Part shown: piece after piece, positions 12,700-25,734 of the stretch
How positions within the stretch are numbered: the first letter of the stretch is position 1
Layout: the number at the start of each line of letters is the position of its first letter
Assembly (NCBI GenBank): GCA_030737875.1
Contig: CM060920.1
Span: 481,956,861 to 482,020,860, forward strand
Source: Allium sativum
Taxonomy: Eukaryota > Streptophyta > Magnoliopsida > Asparagales > Amaryllidaceae
Direction: 5' to 3'
Length of the DNA: 64,000 bases
Translations under genes and position numbers: made by a program
Notes under the pieces: model-generated
The model's input: only the letters and a program-made list of their open reading frames with translations
What the model was told of the DNA's origin: nothing
Databases searched by the model: none

Positions 12700-13780
12700 T
12701 GTGTACGCGGTGGAGTTCCAGAATGAAGGGGATGATTTGGCGAACGACTCCATTTTTATTTCTTATTAATTACGAGACCCTGACTACCTTGAGTCAGCTT
12801 GATGTGGCTAAAACAGGAGCTACGCACGGACCAAGTGAGGTCATACCTCTTATCGAGCACACTTCTTCGATATTATTCCATTATTGTTGAGATTCGATTT
12901 GGGCCCTTTTGATTATGGGAGTGTGTATTGAGGTGGGCGGTAGTTGTTACTATGCGTTACCACCAGTCCGGCTCTGCAAACGGTGAATCCACCCTGGCAT
13001 TCCTTGCGTGCCTTGTCACATGCCTTATACGAGCCCACTACGATTTTGTTTTGTACTGTTTTATATGGAGTGCCCTCTGATCAACCTCCAGTTTACGGAG
13101 GAATTACGGTACTGTATATACTATGGGAATATATAAACGGTGTAAGGGTAATCATGGTATCCCGCTTACGCTATTTTGATATTTTACTTTACTGATAGAC
13201 ACTATTGTATATAGCATATTATACTATATAGTATTAGTTTGACGGATCCTTAGAGGATGGTGATCCCAAACATCCTCTAAGTTACTGTTTGCATATCATC
13301 GAACATTTCATTTGAATTGATTTACTTCCACGAGAATGTTAGTCCTGATCCGAGTTGTTTTGTTTTGCATTATTGCTCGGGTCAGATCGATTATCACAGC
13401 TTTCGAGATCCACTCTTGGAGTTTGAAGATTTTGGGTTTTTCTCACCTACATCTATTGATCAGTCGATCCAGTTTCAGCTATAATTGTCGTTCCCGTTTC
13501 TTATAGTTATCATTTATTTATGTATTAGATAATCATTGTATTAGACTTCCGCTGTATTATCTTTGTAAACTCTGATGTAAAAATTTATTTAGTAGCTTCC
13601 TGAACTACTATTGTATTTTAAAATTTCCGCTGTGAGATATTATATTGCTCTGTATCTGTGTCTGTGATTCTGTGATTTATTCTATTTACCTCAAAAGCTA
13701 ATAACAATCTGTTGTTTTGGACGTTTCGAGTTGACATGTTTTGTTGATTCGGCACAGTCAAAATGGCGGGTCGTTACATT

Positions 13781-13792
13781 TGGTATCAGAGC
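13781..13792 (+). other. Element B primer-binding site (tRNA-Met initiator)
   Basis: TGGTATCAGAGC starts two bases after the 5' LTR end at 13778. Confidence 0.95.
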
Positions 13793-14932
13793 TTTGGTTT
13801 TTCAAAGCTTTAGCCTATGGGGTAAAAGCTCATTAGAGATAGGGTAGTGATACCCCAGAATGAGTGGAATTAGTCGCAGAATCCTCCTTGAGAGAGCGTA
13901 TTTTGAGAGTATAAATGGTTTTAAATGTTTTTCAACAAATATTTTCGGATATAAAATTTTGTTTAATATTTAAATCTTCTTCTGAATTTCCTTTCCATTT
14001 GAATCTATCTTCCTTCTAGATCCTCTTTGATTAGGTTCTTCCGTTCTTTCAACTTTTAGTTCGAATTCTATAACTTATCCTTATCCATAACAAGGTAAGA
14101 AGTAGGAGAGTATAAGTTTTACAACGAGATCATTTCCTATCAAAATATTAGTTTGAAATAGGTATTATAATTCTCTTGATGTAATATTGAAGTAGTTATA
14201 TATTTTGGATGATATATATTTGAAAATAACACTTTGCTTTGGTAATACCAATATTTTTAAAAGATTTGATGTTTATACTTTGTGATTTTATATTTTATAT
14301 ATTTTGAATAAGATTTAAAGATGTAAATTTTGTAAGAAAATGATTTTTCTTGATTGAATAATTTTGTTATGTATTTGACTTAATAATATTATTGTATATT
14401 TATTATGGATTATGGTTAAATTTTAATAAATAAATGAGTGGGGGAGAGATACATTTTTCCCTACTTGAAATTTTAATGATTTGAAATATATTATTTATAT
14501 GATTTGAAAACTTGGTATATATTCTGTTTAAATATATATAAAGATGTTTTGAGTATTTACCTGACGTCAAAGTTGGCCTATCGAATACCTAGTGATTTGG
14601 TGTATACGTCTGATCAACGTATATGTTAAGTCCTATGTGTATTAGATAGATATAAAGTCACACTCTGGTCGCTTGGAAATGATTTTGTTGATGACTGCAG
14701 CATCATCGATATCTATTTTCGGGTTTCGAAAGTGGGATATATATATATACAGCCAATCGAGACGTCGAGTGAGTACTTGAAATTATTTTGAAATATGTTT
14801 GAAAATATTTTAACTTTTGATTTGTGTGTATATATATATATATATTTCAAATTATATATACGTATGATTATAGATATGAACCATTGGTTTAAATATATTT
14901 AGTTATTTAATTACTATTTGCCTGCCTCGTTC

Positions 14933-14967
14933 CTTTTCGGGGACGAAAAGTTTTGAGTAGGGGAGAT
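14933..14967 (+). promoter_or_regulatory. Element B pre-PPT hairpin and polypurine tract
   Basis: CTTTTCG-GGGA-CGAAAAG (14933-14950) is followed by the purine tract GAGTAGGGGAGA, ending just before the TG of the 3' LTR at 14968. The hairpin is identical in stem and loop to that of A. Confidence 0.75.
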
Positions 14968-16985
14968 TGTAACAACCGGTAATTTTTAACGATTTAAAAT
15001 CCGATTTGAATCAAAATTTTATTTTGAAAACTTTTTGCAATTTTTTTTGTAACGGGAATTTAAAATTTGAAATGCGTACAGTGAGATGTTGCAGCCGTGA
15101 AAATCACATCGGAAAATTTGAATGTTTCTCGATCGTGCAATTTTCAGTGCAAAGCTGCGCATAACAGACCAAATTTTAGCGATTTAAAAATTTCTCCAAA
15201 ACCAGTTCGGACAAACACGAAAAATATTCTATTCGTTGACACGAATCCGACGGCGAAATTCGTTTCGCGAAAATCGGACGTTTTGACCTCCGTTTTCCAT
15301 CCGCATTTTTACGTCAAAGGGGTCCGTAACGCGCTTTTGAACGGAGCATCCTGACACTGCAAATTTTATACCGTTGTGTCCGTCTCATCGCGCTGATTTC
15401 CAAAATATATTTATTTGTCAGTTTCGGTGTTCGGTTCGCGCTGAAACTGCGAAAAGGCTTGCGCAGTTCATTTTTGAAACAGTGACATTTGAGTTCGATG
15501 TGTCCCTTTTATGATTCTGCATATTTTTCTAGGCATTTTTGGGTCTGCAAAACCCGTCCTTTTATTCGACTAAACCACCTAATTTTTTTTTTCCTAAAGC
15601 TTGGTATGTGGGTACATTTAAGTACTTTTTCATGCATGTTCCTTTTGATTTCATGCATACGCTTCATTTGGTTTTCAAAGCCATACATTCATTTGTTTCT
15701 GAAGCTTCATGCATGCGTGAATAGTAACAACTTGCATTTACAATTTTTTTTCCTTCCTTGCGTTACTTTTGTAAAATAAAAAAACCATGCATGCATACTC
15801 CATAGTTGGCAAAGCCATTTCATTTCCTTGTCAGTGCGTTCCATTTGCAAAAGGGTTCCATTTCAAATGCCACATCCTTTGTATTATCAAACGTATGTAC
15901 CGAGAATTGTTCAAATCTATCATTCAAACTTCCAATTCCAAGAACTGTTCAAACTCAAGGAACGGTTCATCCTATCCCACGTTTTATTCAAAGCGCATTA
16001 CCTCGAGAAGCGCTTCATCCCATTTTTCCGCTTATCACCCATCTCTTCGCATGCTCCTTCTCTCAAACAGCTACTCCACCATTGTTTTTTTCCTCTTCCC
16101 ATTTGTAAATATAATGAGCAGCAGCTCCTTTATGCCATCACCGTTTTTTTTTCAAACCTGTATTTCCTTCCATCGTCACCTACTTCTCCACCGAACAAGC
16201 TGATTCCCTCACCAACCGATCGAACCCCATGCTGAAGCTCTCCCCGAACCGCCGTTCAAACTGCTCCAACCATTCCGCCTCTTTGGCTCCGTTCATCAGC
16301 CGAAGGCCGCCGAATGCACCGGCCTCCGCCTTGCCTGAAACCGCCGTGACCCATTCCTACCAAGATCTGAACCCTGAGCCACCTTCTCCTTTCCCTCTAC
16401 CCTAAACCGCGTTCACCCACCACCTGGAAGCCAAGCAGCCCTTCCCTCCAATGCCAAGGACGCCTAGAACTAGCAAAACCCGGACCCCCTCTGGCTCTCA
16501 ACACCCAGCTGGGTCACTCCTCACCTGAGCCATGCCAACCTCACTTGCCGATCCTCCCCTCCGCCTCAGCACGAAGCTGCAACCCTGTGTGTGAGTGTTT
16601 TGTGGTGTGGAGTGTGTGGGTTATATATTTACATATTTATATTTTTTCGGTGTTGTTTGCGTGTGTAGTATATTAGTTCTGTTTGGTGTGTGAGTTGTTG
16701 GCACCTGTGGAGTTGTGTATATATATAGTGTGCATACTGTGTTGTGTTTGTGTAGGTCGGTGTTGAGTTATGAATGTGTGTTTAATTTTGGTATGGTGTG
16801 GTATGGTTTAGTTTTTACAGTGTATGTATATATTTTATTAGTGTATATTGGGTGAGTTATTTTGTGAGTGAGATTTTACAGTATGATTTATTTGCGTGAG
16901 TTTAACTTTGTTGAGTGTTCATTTGTGTTGGAAGGTGCTTAAATCTACGTGGGTGAGTGTTGAGTTTGTTTGTGTTAGTATATAG

Positions 16986-17025
<40 letters not shown>

Positions 17026-20000
17026 TTAGTGTAGTATACGGTTTTGTTTGTATTATAATTGGTGTGTGTTTTAAAAATAAATTATATATACGTATGTATA
17101 TGAATTTGATGTGTGTATAGCATTCCAGCAATTTTGAAAAAATCATATACATATTTTGTACTTACTGTGTATATTTATATATTTAAATATATATATTATT
17201 TTTGAAATATTGTTGTGTTATATGTGAGTCGAGTGCGGCGTTGAGTTGAGAAACCATTTCCAAAAACCCAAATAGCCGTACCAATCCGTTCTCTAACCTC
17301 TTCTTATAAAACAAAATATTTTTAAGTGGCTACCGTGACTGAATTCATTCTGAATCGTGCTTGGAAATTGTCATCTTATTCTGTGTCAGTCGTCTGCTGT
17401 CTTCATTCTGTGCCACGGAAGGTGAGTTTATCTCACACCTGACTCACATTTATTTCATGGATGTTAGATCAATAATGAACTGTTATATGAAATGTATAGG
17501 TTGCTAGTAGAAATTGTTTGATTTGATATGTATGCACATTTCATATGCGACACGATATATTCATATGACACGTAGTTGCACTGATGATATATATGTTGTG
17601 ATTGATACTATATGATACCCTAGTTTTAGGAAAATCACTAAGGGTTGAAATGATACATACCCGAACGAACATTAGAATAGGGAAAAATCGTTATGGGTTG
17701 AAATGATAGATCTGAACGATTTTTATTGAATTTGGGATCGCGGGTTGAAATGATAGACCCGTAGAAATTTTATCAATTGCGGGTTGAAATGATAAATATC
17801 CGTATCACTTGACCATAGGGTAGAAAACTATATACAGACACCATCGGTCATGTTTTCGAAGTAAAACGAGTTTTATTTTAAAATATTTACTTAAGACTTT
17901 ATATATTTATATTTATATTCATATTTTATTTAAATATAAATTATTTTGTATATTTTAAATTATGTGTTTTAAAATGATTTATTTGTAAATAGGGATTTAA
18001 TTGTTTATTTAAGATTTTACTTATAAATTTATTTATTTTAAACCATATAATTGATTCCTATAAGTATTTTAACCTTTTTATATTATTATAAATATTTCTT
18101 TAAATCTATTTTTATATTATTTTAAACTTATATATGTTTATAATCTATTTCTAATTTATTTTAGAGTTTTATAAACTTATATATATATATACATATTTAT
18201 TTTCAAAGTTAATTTTCTTATATATATATATTTTATAAACTTTAATAAAGTCAAGATGGATAGTTTATATTTCGCGATTTAAATTCGAAGTTTAAAGATG
18301 TAAATCTATATAATGATATTTGAATAACGAATGAACTCATATTAAGTTATGAATTGGAATCGATACGAATTTTTGTAGAGATGAACTTGAATTGGTAAAT
18401 TTAAGAAATTGAATTTGATTTGGTTTAAATTATGAACCTTGATAAGAAATGAATGTGAATTGGGTAAATTGATTTATTTTGAATTTATAGTCGATAAGAA
18501 TTAAATTCAATTTTAAGTGATTAATTATGAATTGGAATATATAAATGTTATATGCGGAATTGATTTTTATATCGTTTGGTTTGAATTAAGAATTTGTTAA
18601 ATCAATGTATAAGAATGGTTTTAAATCATAATTTGGTTGAATGGAAATATAAGATTTTGATTTGAAATGTAGAAGTAATAGTTTTGAACTATATAACTTG
18701 AATTATAGTTATAAGACGATTTGGTTTATATTGAAGTTTAAGATTTCGTTTTACATTATATAAAAGGAAATTTGAACCTAAGTGTCGAATTTCATTAAGC
18801 GACTAAAATGAGTTGTTTTCAAATTTTAATATATTCGAAGTTAGATATTAAATTTTGAATTCAAATTCGAATATGAGAATTCGTATAAACTGTTTTATAA
18901 AGTGATTTATAAAATAATGACCACGGTGTGAAAAATATAAACGTTTGGTTGTTAAAGAGACCGGGATCGGCTATTGTCATACTCTCTGCCTATACCGAAA
19001 ACCACTTTAACAACTGTGTACGCGGTGGAGTTCCAGAATGAAGGGGATGATTTGGCGAACGACTCCATTTTTATTTCTTATTAATTACGAGACCCTGACT
19101 ACCTTGAGTCAGCTTGATGTGGCTAAAACAGGAGCTACGCACGGACCAAGTGAGGTCATACCTCTTATCGAGCACACTTCTTCGATATTATTCCATTATT
19201 GTTGAGATTCGATTTGGGCCCTTTTGATTATGGGAGTGTGTATTGAGGTGGGCGGTAGTTGTTACTATGCGTTACCACCAGTCCGGCTCTGCAAACGGTG
19301 AATCCACCCTGGCATTCCTTGCGTGCCTTGTCACATGCCTTATACGAGCCCACTACGATTTTGTTTTGTACTGTTTTATATGGAGTGCCCTCTGATCAAC
19401 CTCCAGTTTACGGAGGAATTACGGTACTGTATATACTATGGGAATATATAAACGGTGTAAGGGTAATCATGGTATCCCGCTTACGCTATTTTGATATTTT
19501 ACTTTACTGATAGACACTGTTGTATATAGCATATTATACTATATAGTATTAGTTTGACGGATCCTTAGAGGATGGTGATCCCAAACATCCTCTAAGTTAC
19601 TGTTTGCATATCATCGAACATTTCATTTGAATTGATTTACTTCCACGAGAATGTTAGTCCTGATCCGAGTTGTTTTGTTTTGCATTATTGCTCGGGTCAG
19701 ATCGATTATCACAGCTTTCGAGATCCACTCTTGGAGTTTGAAGATTTTGGGTTTTTCTCACCTACATCTATTGATCAGTCGATCCAGTTTCAGCTATAAT
19801 TGTCGTTCCCGTTTCTTATAGTTATCATTTATTTATGTATTAGATAATCATTGTATTAGACTTCCGCTGTATTATCTTTGTAAACTCTGATGTAAAAATT
19901 TATTTAGTAGCTTCCTGAACTACTATTGTATTTTAAAATTTCCGCTGTGAGATATTATATTGCTCTGTATCTGTGTCTGTGATCTGTGATTCTATGATTT

Positions 20001-20100
20001 ATTCTATTTACCTCAAAAGCTAATAACAATCTGTTGTTTTGGACGTTTCGAGTTGACATGTTTTGTTGATTCGGCACAGTCAAAATGGCGGGTCGTTACA
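14968..20100 (+). repeat. Element B 3' LTR
   Basis: Full second copy of the B LTR. It is 16 bp longer than the 5' copy, chiefly because of a longer TA run near 16990. It ends GGGTCGTTACA, followed by the ATTTA duplication. Confidence 0.95.
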
Positions 20101-21859
20101 ATTTATAATGTTAAATAAAAGAAATGACACGGTATGTAAGATTAACATTATTTATAATGTTGAATAAAAGAATATATAAGGGAATTAATTATATTAAATA
20201 ATTAAGGCAAGAATTAATCTTTATAAAATAAAATAACGATATAAAATATGTTTTTCTCAAAATATATGAATGCCAGATTATTTGGAAAGTCCGGGTTAAT
20301 CCCATTCCAAATGATCGTACGATTCCAAGAATTCAAGTATGAAGACGGCACATGAAGACCGTAAATCTCCCCTCGAATGGACAACGATCAAGACTCTGAA
20401 TTGGTTTGCTCCCAATTCAAGGGTCGGGGTAATTGCCCAAACGTACGTGTTGATTTCACGGGTTTGACCCTAGTTCAGACCTAGAGCATGGGTATAAATG
20501 GATGGTGTGTCTGACATCGTACCCCACAAAATATTATGTTGTTGATATTCAGTTAATATATAAACGATTGGTGGTAGAGAATTTATTCTCTACTTAACAC
20601 CCGTTTATATAGTGACGGACGATCAATAGTACGGTATGGAGTGACGGTGTGGCATACTAAGATGCAATGATCAATGTTTCTTGTTGAAAAGCAGAACCTT
20701 GTGGTATGAAGAACATGACTTCACGAGCCTCACAAACCGGTAGAGTCTAAAAAGGGGGAAGGGAACGCAGGGAAAGTAGCACGTTTCTTTCTAGTTAGTA
20801 GTCATTTTACTTTTGGAGGATGATGAAATGAGGCGCCTCGGATAGGTCCTATAGGACCGGGGAACGTGTGCTTAGGAATTGCCAATCCTCTAAGCTGTAT
20901 GTGAGGACCGGCCCTGCAGGATCCAAGGGTTAACTGCGGGTAATCCTGGGACATTAACTAGAGTGTCTCGAATCGGTAAGGAGTCCTCCCTAGCCTGGAC
21001 TCATGATGGAAACCCAAATTTCCAATACGACCCCGACGGATTTGATTTGTATTACTAGTACGGAGGCATAATATATGGTACCTATGCTTCCTAGGATTAA
21101 TACATTTATTTTGAAATGTTTTCATATACACTAATAATAGTATTAGTTTCGTATTTGGCGTATTTAGCATGTTTAACCACCATAAGGTAAAACTCTATCC
21201 TCTTGGTGTGCGTTGCATTGTGTGATGGGACCTGAGTCTTATGGTGGTTCCATTTTTCAAAAGACATTGCGTTGTTGACGACTTATTTAATCATTTATTA
21301 TGACACTTTAAATTATGCACGGCAGTCCCTTAGAGTAAACCCGTTCCGCGTTAGCGGCGTGGTCTTTTGGATTTGCCTTATTTTTAATAGTTACTGTAGT
21401 TAAGAACTCTCACACCAGTCCCACGACTGACCCATAGTTTGTTTCACCTTTTTGCAAACTTGGGTGCCTTCTCTTCTACACGGGCAGCCAAGTAGACAGG
21501 TTCATTCTTTGCTTGGAGTTTTTCTTTGAAGCTGCTTATTTTCTCTCTCTTGGATTCTGCTTGGGAGAAGAGGTGATGACTTGGAGCTTGAAGACTTTTA
21601 CCTTTGTTTCTATGGCATCTTTTCTTTTCTTTTTAGACATCAAACTTATTTCTTTCCTGCAAACTTGTTGTAATAATCTTAGTTCTGTGACTGTGGAATT
21701 TCTGTGATTGATGACATTATATTTTTCCGCTGCTATAATGTTATTACTCTATGAATTTCCTTTGCTATATTATATCTGTGTTCTGTTTTATTGTATTTAT
21801 GTTGTATTCCAAAAATGATTTCTCCTGCTTTCACTCGTGGAAGTTTAGGGGCCGTCACA
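20101..21859 (+). repeat. Element A 3' LTR, second segment
   Basis: It resumes after the ATTTA duplication with the end of the minisatellite and matches 1568-3321 almost base for base. A block with CACACCAGTC and GACTGACCCATAG, followed by a pyrimidine-rich stretch and GGGCAG (about 21412-21487), recurs on the minus strand of D. The segment ends GGCCGTCACA at 21859. Confidence 0.95.
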
Positions 21860-21923
21860 GCAATAGCCCAATGTGTCTACTAATCGTCAAGTATGGTTTA
21901 TGTTTGACAAGAACCAGTGAAGT
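21860..21923. other. Short spacer between A and C
   Basis: 64 bp with no recognised feature. Its first five bases should be the right target duplication of A and its last five (gaagt) are the left duplication of C. It is probably a remnant of the sequence into which both inserted. Confidence 0.5.
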
Positions 21924-22724
21924 TGTAATAAGCCTAATTTCACCAGATCGAAACTCGTGTTAATAATACTGGCTCTGGTATCTTTAAGAAAAGACAGAGA
22001 CATAAAATATGTCAGAGCTCAGAAAATATCTCATAGCGGAAGGATAAAATATAATTTAATCAAAATATAGCCTTACCGTATTAATAATACTGGCAAACTA
22101 GCATCCAAATCTATCATGTCTCTGCCACAAATCTAACATGCGAGTATGTTATAAGGAGGGGGTCAGAACATAAGATATGGTGACTAGATTTAAACTATAC
22201 ACTTTGGATAATCCTACATATACCGTTCAATCACATTTTCTTATTTATTGGGTTACTTGGATTAACAACACTCAAGGCTTACACACACGCCGTACCCATT
22301 TACTTCCCAGTGTATTAACCTAATACTATATATATGTAGCTACACCCAATATTAAGGTACACCCCATGGTAAACCACTCGCATGGTCTCCACTGTAGTGC
22401 CACATAAATATGCGCAGTCCCTTATCCTACACCGGAGTAACGTACGGATCTCTATATAATAATGTTACGTTCCGCATATATCTGTCAATTACTATGCTAC
22501 GTAAGCGTACAGACTGCCACCTTCGAATCAAATCAGACTCTGTTACAGAGTAATGTCCTCAAGTCTACGATACACCACCCAGAGCAGACATGCATGTATC
22601 TAGACATTCCCACATATGTATCATCAATTGTAGCTCGATGCCTTAACCACACGTCCTCTAATGTGCACCGAGTTCGGTGGCAGGACGATACAAGAAAGAC
22701 GGAACTCGGTCGAGAGCTTTTCCA
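21924..22724 (-). repeat. Element C left (3') LTR, outer segment
   Basis: It begins TGTAATAAGCC on the plus strand, a mutated counterpart of TGTAACAACCC at 39475, with a small deletion near 21960. It ends at the T insertion point. The TTCCGCT motif lies on the minus strand at 22034-22041. Confidence 0.85.
22720..22724 (+). repeat. Target-site duplication of element T (left)
   Basis: TTCCA, repeated at 34202-34206. The other C LTR keeps the uninterrupted site (CTTTTCCATATCTG at about 40294-40307), proving the insertion boundaries. Confidence 0.97.
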
Positions 22725-22938
22725 TGTAACACCCCATAGTTTTAATATTAAATTTAACAAATTAAAGAATACTTAATTTCAAATGAGGGAATTAAGGCAA
22801 ACGGGTTGCGCCATTGCATTCGTTTCGGAATTCTGCTTGAGATAGAGTCCGAGTTTGCGTAAAACGGACACCGTATGAAGGAGATATAGACGAACGAAGT
22901 TAGGCGGAAAAACCAGAAAAAAAATAAAATATAAATGC

Positions 22939-22999
22939 ACTGGCGCACTTGGGAAGTGCGCCAGTACAAAAATACACTGGCGCACTTCCCAAGTGCGCC
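22939..22999. other. Two facing hairpins upstream of T promoter
   Basis: ACTGGCGCACTT and AAGTGCGCCAGT form a perfect 12-bp stem with a GGG loop (22939-22965). A second hairpin (22976-22999) is the same sequence inverted, with a CCC loop. The 3' LTR carries a mutated pair at about 31244-31306. Confidence 0.8.
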
Positions 23000-24386
23000 C
23001 GGGCCGAGCAGAAACCCTGCACAACTTTCTGGTGTGATCTGATCCATACTGTGACTCATTGCTGAGTCCTTTCTGACTCCTTGCTGAGTCATTAGGGCTG
23101 AGGTGTCACCCTATCCCGACTGAATGGTTTTGATTAACCCTAAGATCATCCGACGGCTATAATTAAACATGGGTAGACTCAAACCCTAAAATCAAATAAA
23201 AATTGGAACTATGGCCGTCATGCTATCACCTTGCAACCTAGAGTAGCCGCCACCATTTAGGAGGAAGAAAAGCTAATCAACTCAATTCTATTCAACTCTA
23301 ATCTAAACAATAACGAATCTACTACAAAGGCGAGCTAAATCAATTTAAGAACTCAGATTTCAGAACGCAAGACCTACTTTGAGTTGTGAGTTCGATTTCT
23401 TTAATAAGATAACTAACAATTTAATTAGGTTGAGTTATGATTTGGATTATATGGTTATGTGGTAAATCATTGACCGTTATGTTATTATCTATGTTGTAAA
23501 GCTGTGATGTTATTATCTATGTTGTAAATCTATGTTAATTGTTGACTTATGTACAATCAATTCATAATGATGTTTCATATGCTAGTTTTGTTATGTTGTT
23601 AGAAATAATTCATATGTTAAATCATATGTAAGTTTAACCTGATAATTCTATATGCAAGTTTAGATGTTAACTTAGATATGAATCATATGCAAGTTAGTGA
23701 GAATCATATACAACCTTACATATTTCATGATATCTATTTTATGTAAGCTTGGATCTAAAGTTTAGGCAAAGACATGTGTGAGTTATATACTAGTATACAA
23801 AATTCTATATGCTAGTTTACAGGTAGATCTAAATTTACATGTTTTAGATGCAAGTTTACACCATAGTTTATGTTGCATAAATTACATATGCAAGTATATA
23901 TATGTTGGAGTATGAATCATGTAAAGTTTGTAACCATTGCCTATGCAAGTATATACCTTATGATTAGATCTATGACATCCATAGTTTATGCAAGTTTGTG
24001 ACTTTCGCCTATGCAAGTTTTAGACGAAAAACCTTATTCACACATGCAAGTTCACCCCTTATGTTTAGATCTAGTTTTTATTCTATGCATGTTGTGATGT
24101 TTTCTGTTTATTCCATAAGTTAGACTATTCGAGTCTAACGTATATTTCATGTTAAACGAACGAACGTACAACATGGGGCAATGGGATAATATTAAACGAT
24201 TTAATATTGAGAATTGGCATAAATGCCTTAAATGTGATGTTAATTGGTGTAATTTTATATACCATAAATAGATGGACATAATTAAGGAGTTAATTATGGT
24301 CATAGTTTAAATTTGTAATTGATTGACAAATTGAATAGGGAAATTAATTCAAATTGGGGATAATTAATTATGTGTAATAATAAACC

Positions 24387-24489
24387 GCCTAAGACACGAG
24401 GTTAGACTCATTTGTCGTGTAAAACTGCCCGGACCCGCCCGGCAAATCCAGCTGCCACAAATGCCTGTCTAATGTGGGAGGTCTTAGGC
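24387..24489 (+). other. Nested stem-loop module 1, T 5' LTR
   Basis: Three nested inverted repeats: GCCTAAGAC/GTCTTAGGC (outer, perfect), TTAGAC/GTCTAA (middle) and TTTGTCG/GCCACAAA (inner, one mutation). The apex contains GCCCGG twice and CGGCAAATCCAG. The 3' LTR copy is 32708-32810, where the inner stem is perfect (TTTGTGG/CCACAAA). Confidence 0.75.
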
Positions 24490-24509
24490 ATAAATTAAAT
24501 GCGTAACAG

Positions 24510-24604
24510 TTGTGAAAACACGAGGTTTGGCTCGTTTGTGGTGTAAGACTGCCCGGCAAATCCAGCTGCCACAAATGCCAGTCTAATGTGGGAGGTCTTT
24601 ACAA
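24510..24604 (+). other. Nested stem-loop module 2, T 5' LTR
   Basis: Second copy of the module with a different outer stem. In the 3' LTR (32831-32935) the outer stem is TTGTAAAGAC/GTCTTTACAA, perfect; here it has a mutated left arm. The inner stem TTTGTGG/CCACAAA and the CGGCAAATCCAG apex are kept. About 10 bp of the apex is deleted in this copy. Confidence 0.7.
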
Positions 24605-25440
24605 GGTTACGATCTTAATGAATTAAGAAACACTTAACCAGATAAACATGTAGTGGGACATGAGGGGGTTAAGTGGGTGCCTTGGGTGGCATGTGGAATT
24701 TAGTGGGTGCCTTGGGTGGCATTTGAAATACGATTAGATGCACTTAACCAAGATTGAAACATGTAAGAAGACATGAATAAGAATGGGGTTAAGTGGGAAA
24801 AACCTTAGAGGGGACCAAGCATAGGTGGAAAGCTTGTGTCATGCATGGGTCCCTTTTCAAACCAGTAACCCATTAAGTATCTTTGTGGGCTCGACCCAAG
24901 TCGAGGACGGGACACGCGTACTGGATTTGATTGTAAAAGGTCAAAACGGGTCAGCGGTGGCAACGCAAGTCCAACGGGTTCATATGCATGTGTGGGCCCG
25001 GGCTGGTAGGTAAGAAGTTGTTGCATCGTGTAGATATAAGCCGTGCATTTTTGGTTGTATTGGGTTGCCACTTTGGGGAGTGATACACCCCACTGTGGGG
25101 CCAGCACGGGTATCTACGAGTTAAGGAGCCGATCGAATGGGGGTAGTGGGTACACCTAGTGGAGATAGAGGCAGACGGCACCTATGGAGGTAGCTAGGGG
25201 TACACGAAACTACCATTAGCAGTATTAAGTTCTGTAGGCGGGATCAACCTTTAGGGTGACTAGTAGTGGTGCAGTGTAGTAATTATCTTATACTGACTAG
25301 TTGCGCCTTTAACGTTATCTTTGTTCATCTTATTTCCCTGTTATACCCAATTGTTCACAGTCATTTCCTTATTTTCCAGCTTATGCCTTATCCTAGTTAT
25401 TTTGATAATTATATTGTTAAAGTTATCGCACTCACTGGAC

Positions 25441-25493
25441 TTTATGTCTGACCCCTTTTTTTCACCTCTTGTCTTCCTTTCACCCCCTCTCAG
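25441..25493 (+). promoter_or_regulatory. Possible 3' splice site inside T LTR
   Basis: CTGAC followed by about 40 nt of almost pure pyrimidine and CAG. Element E has the same arrangement at 52400-52450. With a possible donor at 23386 this would define an intron inside the LTR. Inference only. Confidence 0.35.
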
Positions 25494-25734
25494 GTTTGCA
25501 AGGAGGGAATACTACCGCTTAGTGCCGATTTCTTTCAGTTGCTTGAAGAGAGTAGATGTATCGCTTGGGACTCTCTCATATTTATGGCTTTGCTTATGCT
25601 CAGTGGGGATTTATGCATTTATGTTATTTAAGTATTTACTTCTTTATGTACTTTGAAGTTTTTGGAAAAGACTATTGATCCTATTGTAATGATTCTGGAA
25701 ACTACTTATGTAAACTCGTTTTGAGTTATGATGA

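Larger units (their letters stand above)
8662..13778 (+). repeat. Element B 5' LTR
   Basis: The LTR has distinct zones: a CGAAA/TTTCG-rich start; a pyrimidine-rich zone (about 9480-10260); a TG-rich zone with a TA run (10260-10900); a possible splice donor AAGGTGAGTTT (GT at 11111); a four-copy GGGTTGAAATGATA array; an AT-rich zone; a stem-loop (12633-12699); and a TTCCGCTG motif at 13625-13632. A 192-codon open frame at 9522-10100 is shifted in the other LTR by a T-run change, so it is not a gene. Confidence 0.95.
13779..14967 (+). other. Element B internal region, non-coding
   Basis: 1189 bp of AT-rich sequence between the primer site and polypurine tract. I find no frame with gag, protease, reverse transcriptase or integrase motifs and nothing else recognisable, apart from the terminal hairpin and purine tract. 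Confidence 0.8.
8662..20100 (+). mobile_element. Element B: non-autonomous LTR retrotransposon nested in A
   Basis: Two nearly identical LTRs (8662-13778, 5117 bp; 14968-20100, 5133 bp) flank 1189 bp containing a tRNA-Met primer site and a polypurine tract but no gag or pol similarity. This is the layout called LARD (large retrotransposon derivative). LTR ends are TGTAACAACCGG and GGGTCGTTACA. I noticed roughly nine substitutions plus a few indels, mostly in T and TA runs, between the LTRs. It must be younger than A because it lies within A's 3' LTR. Confidence 0.95.
1..21859 (+). mobile_element. Element A: non-autonomous LTR retrotransposon with giant LTRs (5' end outside window)
   Basis: The sequence from base 1 repeats at base 7095, and the repeat resumes after an insertion at 20101. 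A partial 5' LTR (1-3321) is followed by a tRNA-Met primer site, a 409-bp interior, a polypurine tract and a complete 3' LTR (3731-8661 plus 20106-21859, 6685 bp). Base 1 matches LTR position 3365, so the whole 5' LTR would also be 6685 bp. LTR ends are TGTAACGACC and GGTCGTCACA. In the 3.3 kb compared I noticed only about three mismatches between the LTRs, so insertion is recent. There is no gag or pol, so any movement needed proteins from elsewhere. The terminal signals match those of Tekay-type elements in the same window. The 3' flanking copy of the target duplication should be gcaat (21860-21864); the other copy lies outside the window. Confidence 0.93.

Noticed and set aside
24387..24606. 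Hammerhead ribozyme of a retrozyme
   Set aside because: The CUGAUGA and GAAA core elements are absent from the stem-loop module, and the element is far larger than a retrozyme.
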